64,000 bases of DNA from Neobacillus sp. DY30. Its GTDB lineage: Bacteria > Bacillota > Bacilli > Bacillales > Cytobacillaceae. This document shows positions 32,910 through 41,223 of the stretch, piece by piece (position 1 is the stretch's first letter; the number at the start of each line of letters is the position of its first letter). Both the position numbers and the translations under genes were made by a program. The notes beneath the pieces are model-generated. The model made no database searches, was not told where the DNA came from, and was given only the letters and a program-made list of their open reading frames with translations. The stretch covers positions 5,896,001-5,960,000 of the forward strand of contig NZ_CP126093.1 of assembly GCF_030123065.1 (NCBI RefSeq), read 5' to 3'.

Positions 32910-33812
32910 TTAGCCTTTCACACTGCCCTCCGCTAAACCGCGGACAAAGTATTTCTGCATTAACATAAAGACCACTATCAATGGCAGCGCTGAAATTACC
33001 AAGCCAGCCATTAATACTCCCCAATTCGTATTAAGCGCATCTTTAAACACTAACAACCCAGACGTGATTGGCTTAATCTCTTCTGTTTGAATAAAGATCA
33101 GTGAGAATAAAAACTCATTCCAAGCGTAATAAGCCGTTAAAATCACACCTGTGAAAAGAATTGGTTTACTCATCGGTAAAAATATTCTTCCAAATACATC
33201 TAAACTTGTTGCTCCGTCCAGATACGCTGACTCTTCCAGCTCCTTAGGAATTGATAGGAAAAAGGAGCGGATTAACAAGACGGTTAACGGAATTCGGTAC
33301 GCGGTAAAGGTTAAAATCAACGCCCAATGCGTATCAAAAATCCCCATTTGCTGAATTAATTCATAAAGCGGAATTAAACTGCTCTGCGGTGAAAACATCA
33401 AACCTGCTGAAACAAATAGCAACAGAAATTTTCCGCCTTTGATTTGAAAGCGCGTCAACCCAAACGCACACAATGCACTAATTAACACCGTTAACAAACA
33501 GGTTCCTACCGTAATAATCACGCTATTAACAAAGTAGCTCGAAACACCCTGTTCCCATGCGGTTGCATAATTGGAAAACAACCATTCCTTCGGCAGTCCC
33601 CAGCTGTCATTAAAAATGTCTGCCGTGTTTTTAAAAGAATTGATTACCATCCAAAATAACGGATAGGCAATCGCTATAAAATAAAGGAGGAGGAAAACAA
33701 AGATTAGTCCGACCACAACTGGTGTGCCTGGTTTACGTACTTTTGACTTCAACCTGATATTTGCTAGCTTTACATCCGGGCTGCTCGCAGCCTCTGACTC
33801 TACCGGCTTCAT
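32910..33812 (-). CDS. frlM: ABC transporter permease FrlM
   Basis: A 300-residue MalG-type sugar permease with six membrane helices. The cytoplasmic EAA loop is visible (IPKELEESAYLDGATSLDVFGRIFLPMSKP, about 190-220). With FrlN and FrlO it should import fructosamines. No ATPase gene is present; in Bacillus a shared MsmX-type ATPase usually energises such importers. Starts 2 bp after frlN. Confidence 0.87.
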   Translation of the reverse strand: MKPVESEAASSPDVKLANIRLKSKVRKPGTPVVVGLIFVFLLLYFIAIAYPLFWMVINSFKNTADIFNDSWGLPKEWLFSNYATAWEQGVSSYFVNSVIITVGTCLLTVLISALCAFGLTRFQIKGGKFLLLFVSAGLMFSPQSSLIPLYELIQQMGIFDTHWALILTFTAYRIPLTVLLIRSFFLSIPKELEESAYLDGATSLDVFGRIFLPMSKPILFTGVILTAYYAWNEFLFSLIFIQTEEIKPITSGLLVFKDALNTNWGVLMAGLVISALPLIVVFMLMQKYFVRGLAEGSVKG

Positions 33813-33814
33813 TT

Positions 33815-34690
33815 TTACTCCTCCCCCGTTTTTAAGACCTTATTCTGAACAAAATAAAAGATTAGCGTAATCCCCAAGATCACATTGGCAATCGCTGAGG
33901 CAAATCCTGGTTCACTATCAATAAACGCTTTCTGATAGAGATATGTACTAAAGACTTGTGATGAGTTAGCAGGACCACCACTCGTTAATACATATACTTC
34001 ACTAAACACTAAAAACGATCCTGTAACCGTATAGATTAATAACACAAAGGTCATTTCTTTTACCTGCGGCACCGTTATGTTAAAAAAGGTTCGAAGTTTC
34101 CCAGCTCCATCAATCGTAGCTGCTTCATATAACTCGCCAGGAACTTTTTGGACGGCCAACACAAACAACATGACGGCATATCCGATACTTTGCCACTGCG
34201 ATACAAATATGACGGCGAAGATTGCTGTTTTTGGATTTCCGAGCCAGCCTTCTGCCCATTCTCCTAAACCGATGGCCCGTAGAAAACTATTAAGTAAACC
34301 TACTTCTGGGTTATAGATAAAACTAAAGAGAATCCCAATGACCGTCATCGAAATCAAAACCGGAATAAAAAAGGTTGTCCGGAAGAAAGTGGAAAATCTC
34401 CTAAATATTTTATCTTCCAAGATGGCAGCAATCACTAAACCAAGCCCAACTTGAAGAATGACGGAGATCACGGCATAAAATAGATTGTTCTTGAGCACCG
34501 TGAAAAAGACGGGATCTTTAAAGAGGCGTGTGTAATTTTCGATTGATACAAAGCTTCTATCTAAAGTAAATGGATTCCACTCATAAAAACCATTTACTAA
34601 ATTTCGAACTAATGGATAATACACAAATAAGGACAGCATAATTAAAGCTGGTGCAATATACAGTATTGGGATGATTCTTGTTCTGCGCAT
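33815..34690 (-). CDS. frlN: ABC transporter permease FrlN
   Basis: A 291-residue MalF-type permease with six helices and the EAA loop VPGELYEAATIDGAGKLRTFFNITVP (about 180-205). GGAGGGG precedes the ATG. Lies 93 bp after frlO. Confidence 0.87.
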   Translation of the reverse strand: MRRTRIIPILYIAPALIMLSLFVYYPLVRNLVNGFYEWNPFTLDRSFVSIENYTRLFKDPVFFTVLKNNLFYAVISVILQVGLGLVIAAILEDKIFRRFSTFFRTTFFIPVLISMTVIGILFSFIYNPEVGLLNSFLRAIGLGEWAEGWLGNPKTAIFAVIFVSQWQSIGYAVMLFVLAVQKVPGELYEAATIDGAGKLRTFFNITVPQVKEMTFVLLIYTVTGSFLVFSEVYVLTSGGPANSSQVFSTYLYQKAFIDSEPGFASAIANVILGITLIFYFVQNKVLKTGEE

Positions 34691-34783
34691 TTTATACCCC
34701 TCCCATCAAACATCTATTAAAAGCCGGTTTATAGTAAACTATTTATCTAATAAACCGACCTTTTAATAGACTTCATCTTTCCG

Positions 34784-36058
34784 CTATTTTTTCACTTGTT
34801 TTGCAGCTTCTTGAACACTCTTCATTACTTCTTCTGGTGTCATCGTACCGCCTAGCATTGCTTGAACACCGTCGCCATATGGTTTAAACACTCGGCTGTC
34901 TAATGCGCTATCGGCCCAGATTAACATATCTCCTGCTTCAATAATCATATCCATTGCCTTCACTTCTTGTTCACTAGCTGTATTTTCATTTACTGCACCA
35001 TTAACGGTACTAGCAAAACCAGTATCCTTGATTAGTTTTTCACCATTTTCTTTTGAAGTTAAAAACTTCAAGAATTTCATTGCCTCTTCAGGATGTGCTG
35101 ATTTCTTTGTTACCATAAATCCTTCAGGTGCACCAATAATTCCTTCTTGGTCACCCTTAGCTCCCTCAATCGTTGGAACTTTGAATGAACTCCATTCAAA
35201 CGGAGCATCATCTAAGAAAGAAATTTCAAGCGTTTCTAAGAAGATTACTCCTGCTTTACCGCCAATAAATAAGTTTCTTGTTTCATCATGTGCAGACGCA
35301 TTTGGATTTTCATTTAAATAAGGTTTTAATTCGTTCAGTTTCTCTAATGCTTCCACATAACCAGGATCTGTAAACTCTGCGCCTTGATAACTAAAATCTT
35401 TATCCAATACTTCACCAGGCACCGTTCTTTGGTTTAGTGCAGTTACATAGTGTGCAGCTGCCCAAGGAGATTTATTACCTAGAATTAATGGAGTTGTACC
35501 ACTTTTCTTTAGTGTTTCAAGAACTGTGATGAACTCCTCCCAAGTCGTTGGAGCCTTAAGATTTAACTTATCAAAAACCTCTTTGTTGTAGAAAAATAAC
35601 TTACTGTCCGTAAAAAGTGGTACACCGTATACTTTTCCATCCTTTTTGAAATGCTCCACTTGTGACTCGATTAACTGGCTAGACCACTCAGTATCGGCTG
35701 CATAGTATTCGGATAGATCTAACGCTACACCATCACGGATAAACTTCTCGCCATATTCGCCTACCCAGCTGAAGAAAATATCTGGTGGATTCTTACTGCC
35801 AAGGATGACATTCGCTTTTTGCTTGTAATCATCATTTAACGCCGTTACTTCTTCAATATTAATATCAGGATTCTGTTTTTCAAACTCTGCAATAATTTGT
35901 TTGTAATAAGACTTATACGGCTCATTTGGCCAACGGTGGAAAAAGGTTATCGTTGTTTTCCCATTTTCTGATTTTGAATTAGAGCTCTTCGATGAACATC
36001 CTATTAATAATGACATTACTACTAAAATACTGATTGCTAGAGTAAACCATCGTTTCAT
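34784..36058 (-). CDS. frlO: Solute-binding lipoprotein FrlO
   Basis: A 424-residue family 1 solute-binding protein. The signal peptide ends in the lipobox SLLIGC, so it is lipid-anchored outside. The mature protein shows the usual fold signatures (TFFHRWPNEPYKSYY, PDIFFSWVGEYGEKFIRDGVALDLS). It captures the sugar-amine substrate for FrlMN. GGGGGG seven bases upstream selects the ATG at 36058. It heads the import operon, under a strong promoter with both an operator and a cre-like site. Confidence 0.88.
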   Translation of the reverse strand: MKRWFTLAISILVVMSLLIGCSSKSSNSKSENGKTTITFFHRWPNEPYKSYYKQIIAEFEKQNPDINIEEVTALNDDYKQKANVILGSKNPPDIFFSWVGEYGEKFIRDGVALDLSEYYAADTEWSSQLIESQVEHFKKDGKVYGVPLFTDSKLFFYNKEVFDKLNLKAPTTWEEFITVLETLKKSGTTPLILGNKSPWAAAHYVTALNQRTVPGEVLDKDFSYQGAEFTDPGYVEALEKLNELKPYLNENPNASAHDETRNLFIGGKAGVIFLETLEISFLDDAPFEWSSFKVPTIEGAKGDQEGIIGAPEGFMVTKKSAHPEEAMKFLKFLTSKENGEKLIKDTGFASTVNGAVNENTASEQEVKAMDMIIEAGDMLIWADSALDSRVFKPYGDGVQAMLGGTMTPEEVMKSVQEAAKQVKK

Positions 36059-36098
36059 AAACATACCCCCCAATATTTCTTCTGTTTTGATAGAAAAT

Positions 36099-36113
36099 TG
36101 TAAAGCGCTTACA
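36099..36113. promoter_or_regulatory. cre-like site (CcpA) in the frlO leader
   Basis: TGTAAAGCGCTTACA is a near-palindrome close to the CcpA consensus, with one extra base in one half. It lies downstream of the promoter, where it could act as a roadblock during growth on glucose. Confidence 0.55.
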
Positions 36114-36175
36114 AGTCAATATTGTACCTATCAACCTCCAGACTGTTCTTAAGGATGTAATCTTAGATGTGATGT

Positions 36176-36218
36176 TGTATTATAATATGATATTACATTA
36201 TATAACCTTTGGAGTCAA
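36176..36218 (-). promoter_or_regulatory. frlO-frlN-frlM promoter and operator
   Basis: Minus strand: TTGACT (36218-36213), 17-bp spacer, TAATAT (36195-36190). The spacer and -10 overlap an AT-rich palindrome, TTATATAATGTAATAT, shared with the other frl promoters. Confidence 0.78.
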
Positions 36219-36393
36219 TATCAAAATTGGGGGAACTTTCAAACAATTTTTGTTATACTTAGATAAACACCCGGATGTCCCACACTCTTTTCTATATAGG
36301 TATTCTACAATAATTCATTATTAGCCTAAAATACCATAAATTCTATCATTGGAACAGATGAAATATTATCTATTTAATAATTTTATTTTAAGA
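36219..36393. other. Non-coding region between the frlO promoter and the ger operon end
   Basis: A/T-rich DNA upstream of the frlO promoter and beyond the ger terminator; I see no gene or repeat in it. Confidence 0.5.
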
Positions 36394-36433
36394 AACAAAA
36401 AACCCCCGCCAGTCCGTAGACCAGCAGGGGGTT
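36394..36433 (-). terminator. Terminator of the ger operon
   Basis: AACCCCC (36401-36407) and GGGGGTT (36427-36433) with a CAGTC/GAC inner part and TTTTTT on the minus side. It closely resembles the atpC terminator at 40742-40779. Confidence 0.88.
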
Positions 36434-36450
36434 GATTGATAAAATATTAC

Positions 36451-36615
36451 CTAAATAAACGACCGTATCACCATCAAAATACTTAACGCCAATCCGATTA
36501 GGGCTAGAAGTGAAAACACCACTAATTCTTTCATTTCTCTTTTTCTTACTAACTGTGGAATTTCCCCTGCAAAAATTATCCCGAAAATGAGGGTCATAAA
36601 TATAATCTTAAGCAT
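36451..36615 (-). CDS. 54-residue membrane protein at the end of the ger operon
   Basis: A short gene with GAGGAG before its ATG, 16 bp after the GerC-type gene. The product has two hydrophobic helices (KIIFMTLIFGIIFA and VVFSLLALIGLALSILMVI) around a charged loop (QLVRKREMKEL). This resembles the small D-type subunits found with some germinant-receptor operons, which are also about 55-75 residues with two helices. Function here is inferred only from position and topology. Confidence 0.75.
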   Translation of the reverse strand: MLKIIFMTLIFGIIFAGEIPQLVRKREMKELVVFSLLALIGLALSILMVIRSFI

Positions 36616-36631
36616 TTTTCACTCCTCTTTG

Positions 36632-37777
36632 TCATTTCACTAAACCAATTCTTCTTACCAAGGCTTTAGAATGGATGGTAACCTTTGTTTGTGGAAATTC
36701 CTTTTCCCAAATCTCCTTATACTGTGTATTCCATACCTTTGGATATTTCTTGTAGATTGATTGTCCAAAACCCAAAATGTCCGAACCGAACCCCTTTTGT
36801 GCCTTATCTACGGTCAGCTCAACCTTTTTTCTGATTTTCTCCTCAGCATATTTTTGAATCTCCTCGATGGATTTTGTTTCGAAGAGTTGTAATTTGGAAT
36901 CATTTTCAATCACATTCAATTCTGTGACCACATCCACATCTAGTGTGACTTTGCCTCCTTTTAGTATGGGAACAATCTTCGTTTCTGTTCGCACAATCTC
37001 CATACTAATGGTACCCCCACCTTTTTCACGAGGGATTTTGATACTAATTACACCCTCTTTGACTTCATTACGGAGCCATAATAGGCCCCTGGTTTCCCTC
37101 CCATCCAGCCAGCCTGCCAGCTTGTCTCCTTTAAACACAGCAATTCCATTTATTGCCTGAGTTTCCCCTGGTTTATTTGAATATACCTCTAATGGTTCCA
37201 AGGTAAACTGAGAGGCAAATGGTTCTAACCCATCCGTCAGAAGCATATTCATAAAATCCCTGACATACACTTTTATCCCCACGCTCATTTTGGCTAACTC
37301 TCTCGTTTCCTCCGCCGAAATATTTTCAAAGTTTGGCATACTATTGATGATTTTAGAGGCTTTGCCCTTCGTAAACATAATAAAACTGTTGATCCGGGGC
37401 TCCGAGTACCGTGTATGGAAATCAACAACATGAAAAATTCCCTTTTTAGCTAAATCCTCTCCAATTAAGAGAACACGGCTTTGAGAAAAAAATATTCGCC
37501 TTGGCAGCTTACCTTGGATATTACGGTAAGCTTCTGAAACTGTTGCACCTGTTTCCGAAATCATAAGGGTACTTTTCCCTCCGCTGCCGCCTGTACCTCC
37601 GGTAACTAACTTTGAGGGAATAGCCACTTGAAGGGTTAAGCGGAGTTGATCTTCCTCGACAAGATCTAAGCCAATGGCTGTCACAATGGCAATATCGTTT
37701 ATTTCAACTCGGTTCCAACAACCTGATAAAAAAATCAGAGTGATTCCCCAAATTAAAAGCAATCTCAGCATTTTCAT
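36632..37777 (-). CDS. Ger(x)C family spore germination lipoprotein (C subunit)
   Basis: A 381-residue lipoprotein: signal peptide with lipobox FLSGC, then the GerC hallmark WNRVEINDIAIVTAIGLD. The rest forms the three-domain fold of receptor C subunits. It sits on the outer face of the spore inner membrane with subunits A and B. The ATG at 37777 is preferred, 9 bp from AGG. Confidence 0.92.
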   Translation of the reverse strand: MKMLRLLLIWGITLIFLSGCWNRVEINDIAIVTAIGLDLVEEDQLRLTLQVAIPSKLVTGGTGGSGGKSTLMISETGATVSEAYRNIQGKLPRRIFFSQSRVLLIGEDLAKKGIFHVVDFHTRYSEPRINSFIMFTKGKASKIINSMPNFENISAEETRELAKMSVGIKVYVRDFMNMLLTDGLEPFASQFTLEPLEVYSNKPGETQAINGIAVFKGDKLAGWLDGRETRGLLWLRNEVKEGVISIKIPREKGGGTISMEIVRTETKIVPILKGGKVTLDVDVVTELNVIENDSKLQLFETKSIEEIQKYAEEKIRKKVELTVDKAQKGFGSDILGFGQSIYKKYPKVWNTQYKEIWEKEFPQTKVTIHSKALVRRIGLVK

Positions 37778-37957
37778 TATGACCATCCTGTCCTGTTTAA
37801 AGGGCTTTTTTTCATATATTGTTGTTAAAATCTTAAAGCCGATTTTAACGTGGAAATATCTATTTTGTTCTTTAGAATTTAGTTTACTGGCTCTTTTCTT
37901 AATAAATTTTTGTTCTTAAGAAGCAGCAAAGTTTAAGAAAAGAGCCTTTACAGCGAA

Positions 37958-39520
37958 CTAATACTTTCGATTTCGCGAGTTTAACCGTTTCAAATTCCCT
38001 TTTCCGGTTTCGTGTGGTCGTTCATTAATCTTCCACCATGGAACCCGAATAAATAGATCTTTAAGATTATTAAAATGAAAGGGAGCAATTGGAGACAAAT
38101 AGGGCACACCAAATGACCGAAGTTGAACGAGGTGAACCAGTATAAAGAAAATCCCAAGCAGGATACCATAAAACCCTAGCGTTGCCGCTAAAAAAATCAT
38201 AAAAAAGCGAAGGAGGCGAATCGCACCGGTTAAAGGGTAGTTCGGAAACATAAAAGAAGCAATCCCTGTCGTTGCGACCACAATGACCAATGGAGCCGAA
38301 ACAATACCAGCCTCAACTGCTGCCTGCCCTACCACCAAGGCACCCACAATACTGACGGTTGAACCAATTGGTCTGGGCAATCTGAGCCCTGCTTCACGCA
38401 GCGCCTCAAAGGTAATTTCCATTAACAAGGCTTCTATCACCGCGGGAAAAGGCACCTTTTCTCTTGAGGCCGCGACACTAAATATTAGATTGGTTGGAAG
38501 TAATTCATGGTGAAAGGTGGTCACCGCAATATAAATGGCTGGAAACAATAAAGCAACCGCTAAGAATAAATAGCGGATACACCGAATAAACGAAGTCATG
38601 ATAAACCTTCCATAGTAGTCCTCAGGTGAATTCATCATGGCGAAAAACGTCACCGGAACAAGAAGAGCAAATGGGCTGTTTGCCACCAAAATCCCGACCT
38701 TTCCTTCGAGAAGATTACCCACCACTCGGTCCGGCCGTTCCGTCTGCAGCACCTGAGGAAACAGTGAAAAGGGCTGGTCCTCAATAAATTCGACAATGTA
38801 GCCACTATCCTCAATGGCGTCAATTTCAATTCGTTTTAATCGGCTCCGAACTTCCTCTACAATCGAAGGCTGGGCAATATCTTCAAGATAGGTAATCATC
38901 ACTTCCGTTTGAGAAAGGCTACCGAGCTTCATATATTCAAACTTTAGTTTTGTCGTTTTTAGCCGTCTGCGAATCATACTTCCATTCGTTCGGATATTTT
39001 CCGTAAAACCTTCTCTCGGACCTAAGACAACCGCTTCCGAAACGGGTTCATCAACCGAGCGCTGCTCCCATGACTGCTCGCTAATGAATAGTGCGCGTTT
39101 AGAACCATTCATGAGCAAAATCGTTCCGCCTGCTAAAATTTGATCAATCACCTCTTGGAAAGTTGCCCCTTGACTTATTTGTGCTGAACTAAGAATGCCT
39201 TTCAAGTCATCTACAGTGATATCAACATGTTTCGGTAATTTCTCGTTAGCCTGTACTAATGGATGAAAGACATGTATTTCTAATCTTTCCATACTGACTA
39301 ACCCGTTAAGGTATGAAATAATCACCGAATAATTATTATTAATCTTAATTTCCCGATAGGAAAAATCAGCTGCTCCTTCAAAAAGCTGTTTGAGCCGGTG
39401 GAAGTCATTCTCCAGGCTGCCCGTTAATTCCTCATTGTTACCCTGCTCTTGAACGCTTCCGTCCAGCAAATAAGATTTCGTTTTAGCAGTTAATCTTTTT
39501 ATCTGCCGAAAAATTTTCAA
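37958..39520 (-). CDS. GerA family spore germination protein (A subunit)
   Basis: About 520 residues: a large N-terminal cytoplasmic domain (1-290, with the conserved LLEGKVGILVANSPFALLVP just before the membrane) and five or six membrane helices. Signature pieces are FSVAASREKVPFPAVIEALLMEITFEALREAGLRLPRPIGSTVSIVGALVVGQAAVEAG. A TTG at 39520, 8 bp after AGGTGG, is the likely start; GTG codons upstream overlap the ribosome site. Recent work shows A subunits form ion channels. Confidence 0.93.
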   Translation of the reverse strand: MKIFRQIKRLTAKTKSYLLDGSVQEQGNNEELTGSLENDFHRLKQLFEGAADFSYREIKINNNYSVIISYLNGLVSMERLEIHVFHPLVQANEKLPKHVDITVDDLKGILSSAQISQGATFQEVIDQILAGGTILLMNGSKRALFISEQSWEQRSVDEPVSEAVVLGPREGFTENIRTNGSMIRRRLKTTKLKFEYMKLGSLSQTEVMITYLEDIAQPSIVEEVRSRLKRIEIDAIEDSGYIVEFIEDQPFSLFPQVLQTERPDRVVGNLLEGKVGILVANSPFALLVPVTFFAMMNSPEDYYGRFIMTSFIRCIRYLFLAVALLFPAIYIAVTTFHHELLPTNLIFSVAASREKVPFPAVIEALLMEITFEALREAGLRLPRPIGSTVSIVGALVVGQAAVEAGIVSAPLVIVVATTGIASFMFPNYPLTGAIRLLRFFMIFLAATLGFYGILLGIFFILVHLVQLRSFGVPYLSPIAPFHFNNLKDLFIRVPWWKINERPHETGKGNLKRLNSRNRKY

Positions 39521-39554
39521 TGGAAGCACCACCTATCGTTAAATGAACCTACAG

Positions 39555-40646
39555 TTAAGTTAATTTTTTTTGAATAAAAGCAATGCACAGGAAAAGAATA
39601 GGCAAAATGATTTGTAAAATAGTATGTACATAAGGAACATAAAACTTAAATCCAAATTCGATATGTTCTACATAACTGGAAGCAGATACGAGTGCCAGCG
39701 GGGGGATGATGGTCCCCAGCCCAAGAAGTACTGAGCGATATTGTTTTAACTTCATTAATTGGGAAATACCAACGGCTGCAGCAAAGGTAAACACCCCTAC
39801 TTTAAAAAACACTCCTGCAACCATCATTAAAATGACAAGTGCATCAAAGCGCTCGAGAAAATCGGCAACCGAAACCATCTGCGTAGCAGCTAGGAGGGAG
39901 AAAACATCCCTGCTATAAAATTCCGGTCCTAATACAGAAATCATCATAATCGAATTCACCGTTAATAGCAGACCGCCGATGAGAATCATTGACATTCCTA
40001 TCCTTCTCGTATACCTTTTATTGTTCAAAAAAGGAAACAACATCATGATAGCCACAGTTTCACCAAAGGGAAAATTAATCGCATTAGGAATAGCCGCTTT
40101 TAAAACGGGTGTTACTCCCATTCCAAGAATAGGCGTAAGATTTTTGATACTAAATTGATCTACACTTAAGAGTAGGATCCAAATTAGAATGAGAGAAAAA
40201 ATATAAACAGGGAATACGATTTCCGCCATGCGGGCGAACGTTTCCACTCCACCTCGCAGGCAATAGATCATCAGCACCATAAAGCTTGCAATTACTACTA
40301 ATATGGGAGTTTCAGATAATATCGTAGTTACAATAAGATCACCCAATTCCCTGCTAGCTCTGGCCGCAGAATAAGTGAAATGGGAAATATATAGCAAAAT
40401 GACAGGATAGGATAGGAACTTCCCGATAACTTTAGGAAGTAACTCAACCAATGAATCCCCTGGATAATAAATCGCTAATTGGGTAAAAACAGCCACTATG
40501 ACTAAACTGCCTGACATACCAACTAATATAAAAATCCATGCATCCTGCTTTGTTTCTAAGCCTAACCCTAAAATAATTGCCGTCCCTAAAACATAACCAG
40601 TCATTAAATAAAAAAGTTGGAGTCCACTTATATTTTCCGTCTTCAT
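39555..40646 (-). CDS. Endospore germination permease (B subunit)
   Basis: A 363-residue, ten-helix protein of the GerAB/APC superfamily that binds the germinant. Segments such as GYVLGTAIILGLG (helix 1) and AINFPFGETVAIMMLFPFL (helix 6) are characteristic. It is the first gene of the operon, so the order is B-A-C-small protein, unlike the A-B-C order of gerA of B. subtilis. The germinant cannot be predicted. Confidence 0.93.
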   Translation of the reverse strand: MKTENISGLQLFYLMTGYVLGTAIILGLGLETKQDAWIFILVGMSGSLVIVAVFTQLAIYYPGDSLVELLPKVIGKFLSYPVILLYISHFTYSAARASRELGDLIVTTILSETPILVVIASFMVLMIYCLRGGVETFARMAEIVFPVYIFSLILIWILLLSVDQFSIKNLTPILGMGVTPVLKAAIPNAINFPFGETVAIMMLFPFLNNKRYTRRIGMSMILIGGLLLTVNSIMMISVLGPEFYSRDVFSLLAATQMVSVADFLERFDALVILMMVAGVFFKVGVFTFAAAVGISQLMKLKQYRSVLLGLGTIIPPLALVSASSYVEHIEFGFKFYVPYVHTILQIILPILFLCIAFIQKKLT

Positions 40647-40703
40647 CCGTATTCATCCTCGAAGCAGGCTGACCTATAATTTGGTAAAAAACCTTCCAAC
40701 ACT

Positions 40704-40733
40704 TACTATTTTCAATTAGGTGGAAATTTATGC
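40704..40733 (-). promoter_or_regulatory. Candidate sigma-G promoter of the ger operon
   Basis: Minus strand: GCATA, 18-bp spacer, AATAGTA. The -35 is perfect and the -10 matches 4 of 6 defined positions of CATNHTA. Germination receptors are normally sigma-G dependent. Confidence 0.45.
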
Positions 40734-40741
40734 ATACGACA

Positions 40742-40779
40742 CAAAAACCCCCGCTAGTCTCGTGGACCAGCAGGGGTTT
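40742..40779 (-). terminator. Terminator of the atp operon
   Basis: AACCCC...GGGGTT arms with an inner stem; TTTTTG on the minus strand. Confidence 0.88.
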
Positions 40780-40791
40780 CAATGATATCTA

Positions 40792-41202
40792 TTATTGTTT
40801 TCCTGTAACCGTTAAACGGTTGATGGCGCGCTGCAGGGCTAGTTCAGCACGACGGAAGTCGATGTCTTCCGCTTTCTGATCTCGTATACGCTGCTCGGCA
40901 CGTTCTTTTGCTCGCAGTGCACGTTCCACGTCGATATCCTCTGATTTTTCAGCGGCTTGGGCAAGGATTGTTACTTTGTCAGGACGAACTTCTAAAAAGC
41001 CGCCGCTTACTGCAACAAGTTCCTCTTCTTTGCTGCCGGGCTTTATCAGGCGAACAACGCCAATTTCAAGAGGAGCAACCGTTGGAATATGTCCAGCTAA
41101 AATACCTAATTCACCACTTTGAGCCTTGGTAATAACCATTTCCACATCTGACTCATACACCGGGCCATCGGGAGTAACAACACTGACTTTAAACGTCTCC
41201 AT
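40792..41202 (-). CDS. atpC: ATP synthase epsilon subunit
   Basis: A 136-residue F1 stalk subunit: N-terminal beta-sandwich (VVTPDGPVYESDVEMVITKAQSGELGILAGH) and C-terminal helical hairpin (about 90-134, rich in Ala/Arg/Glu) that can inhibit ATP hydrolysis. 21 bp after atpD. Confidence 0.97.
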   Translation of the reverse strand: METFKVSVVTPDGPVYESDVEMVITKAQSGELGILAGHIPTVAPLEIGVVRLIKPGSKEEELVAVSGGFLEVRPDKVTILAQAAEKSEDIDVERALRAKERAEQRIRDQKAEDIDFRRAELALQRAINRLTVTGKQ

Positions 41203-41223
41203 TTTTTACCCTCCTGGTCGGTA

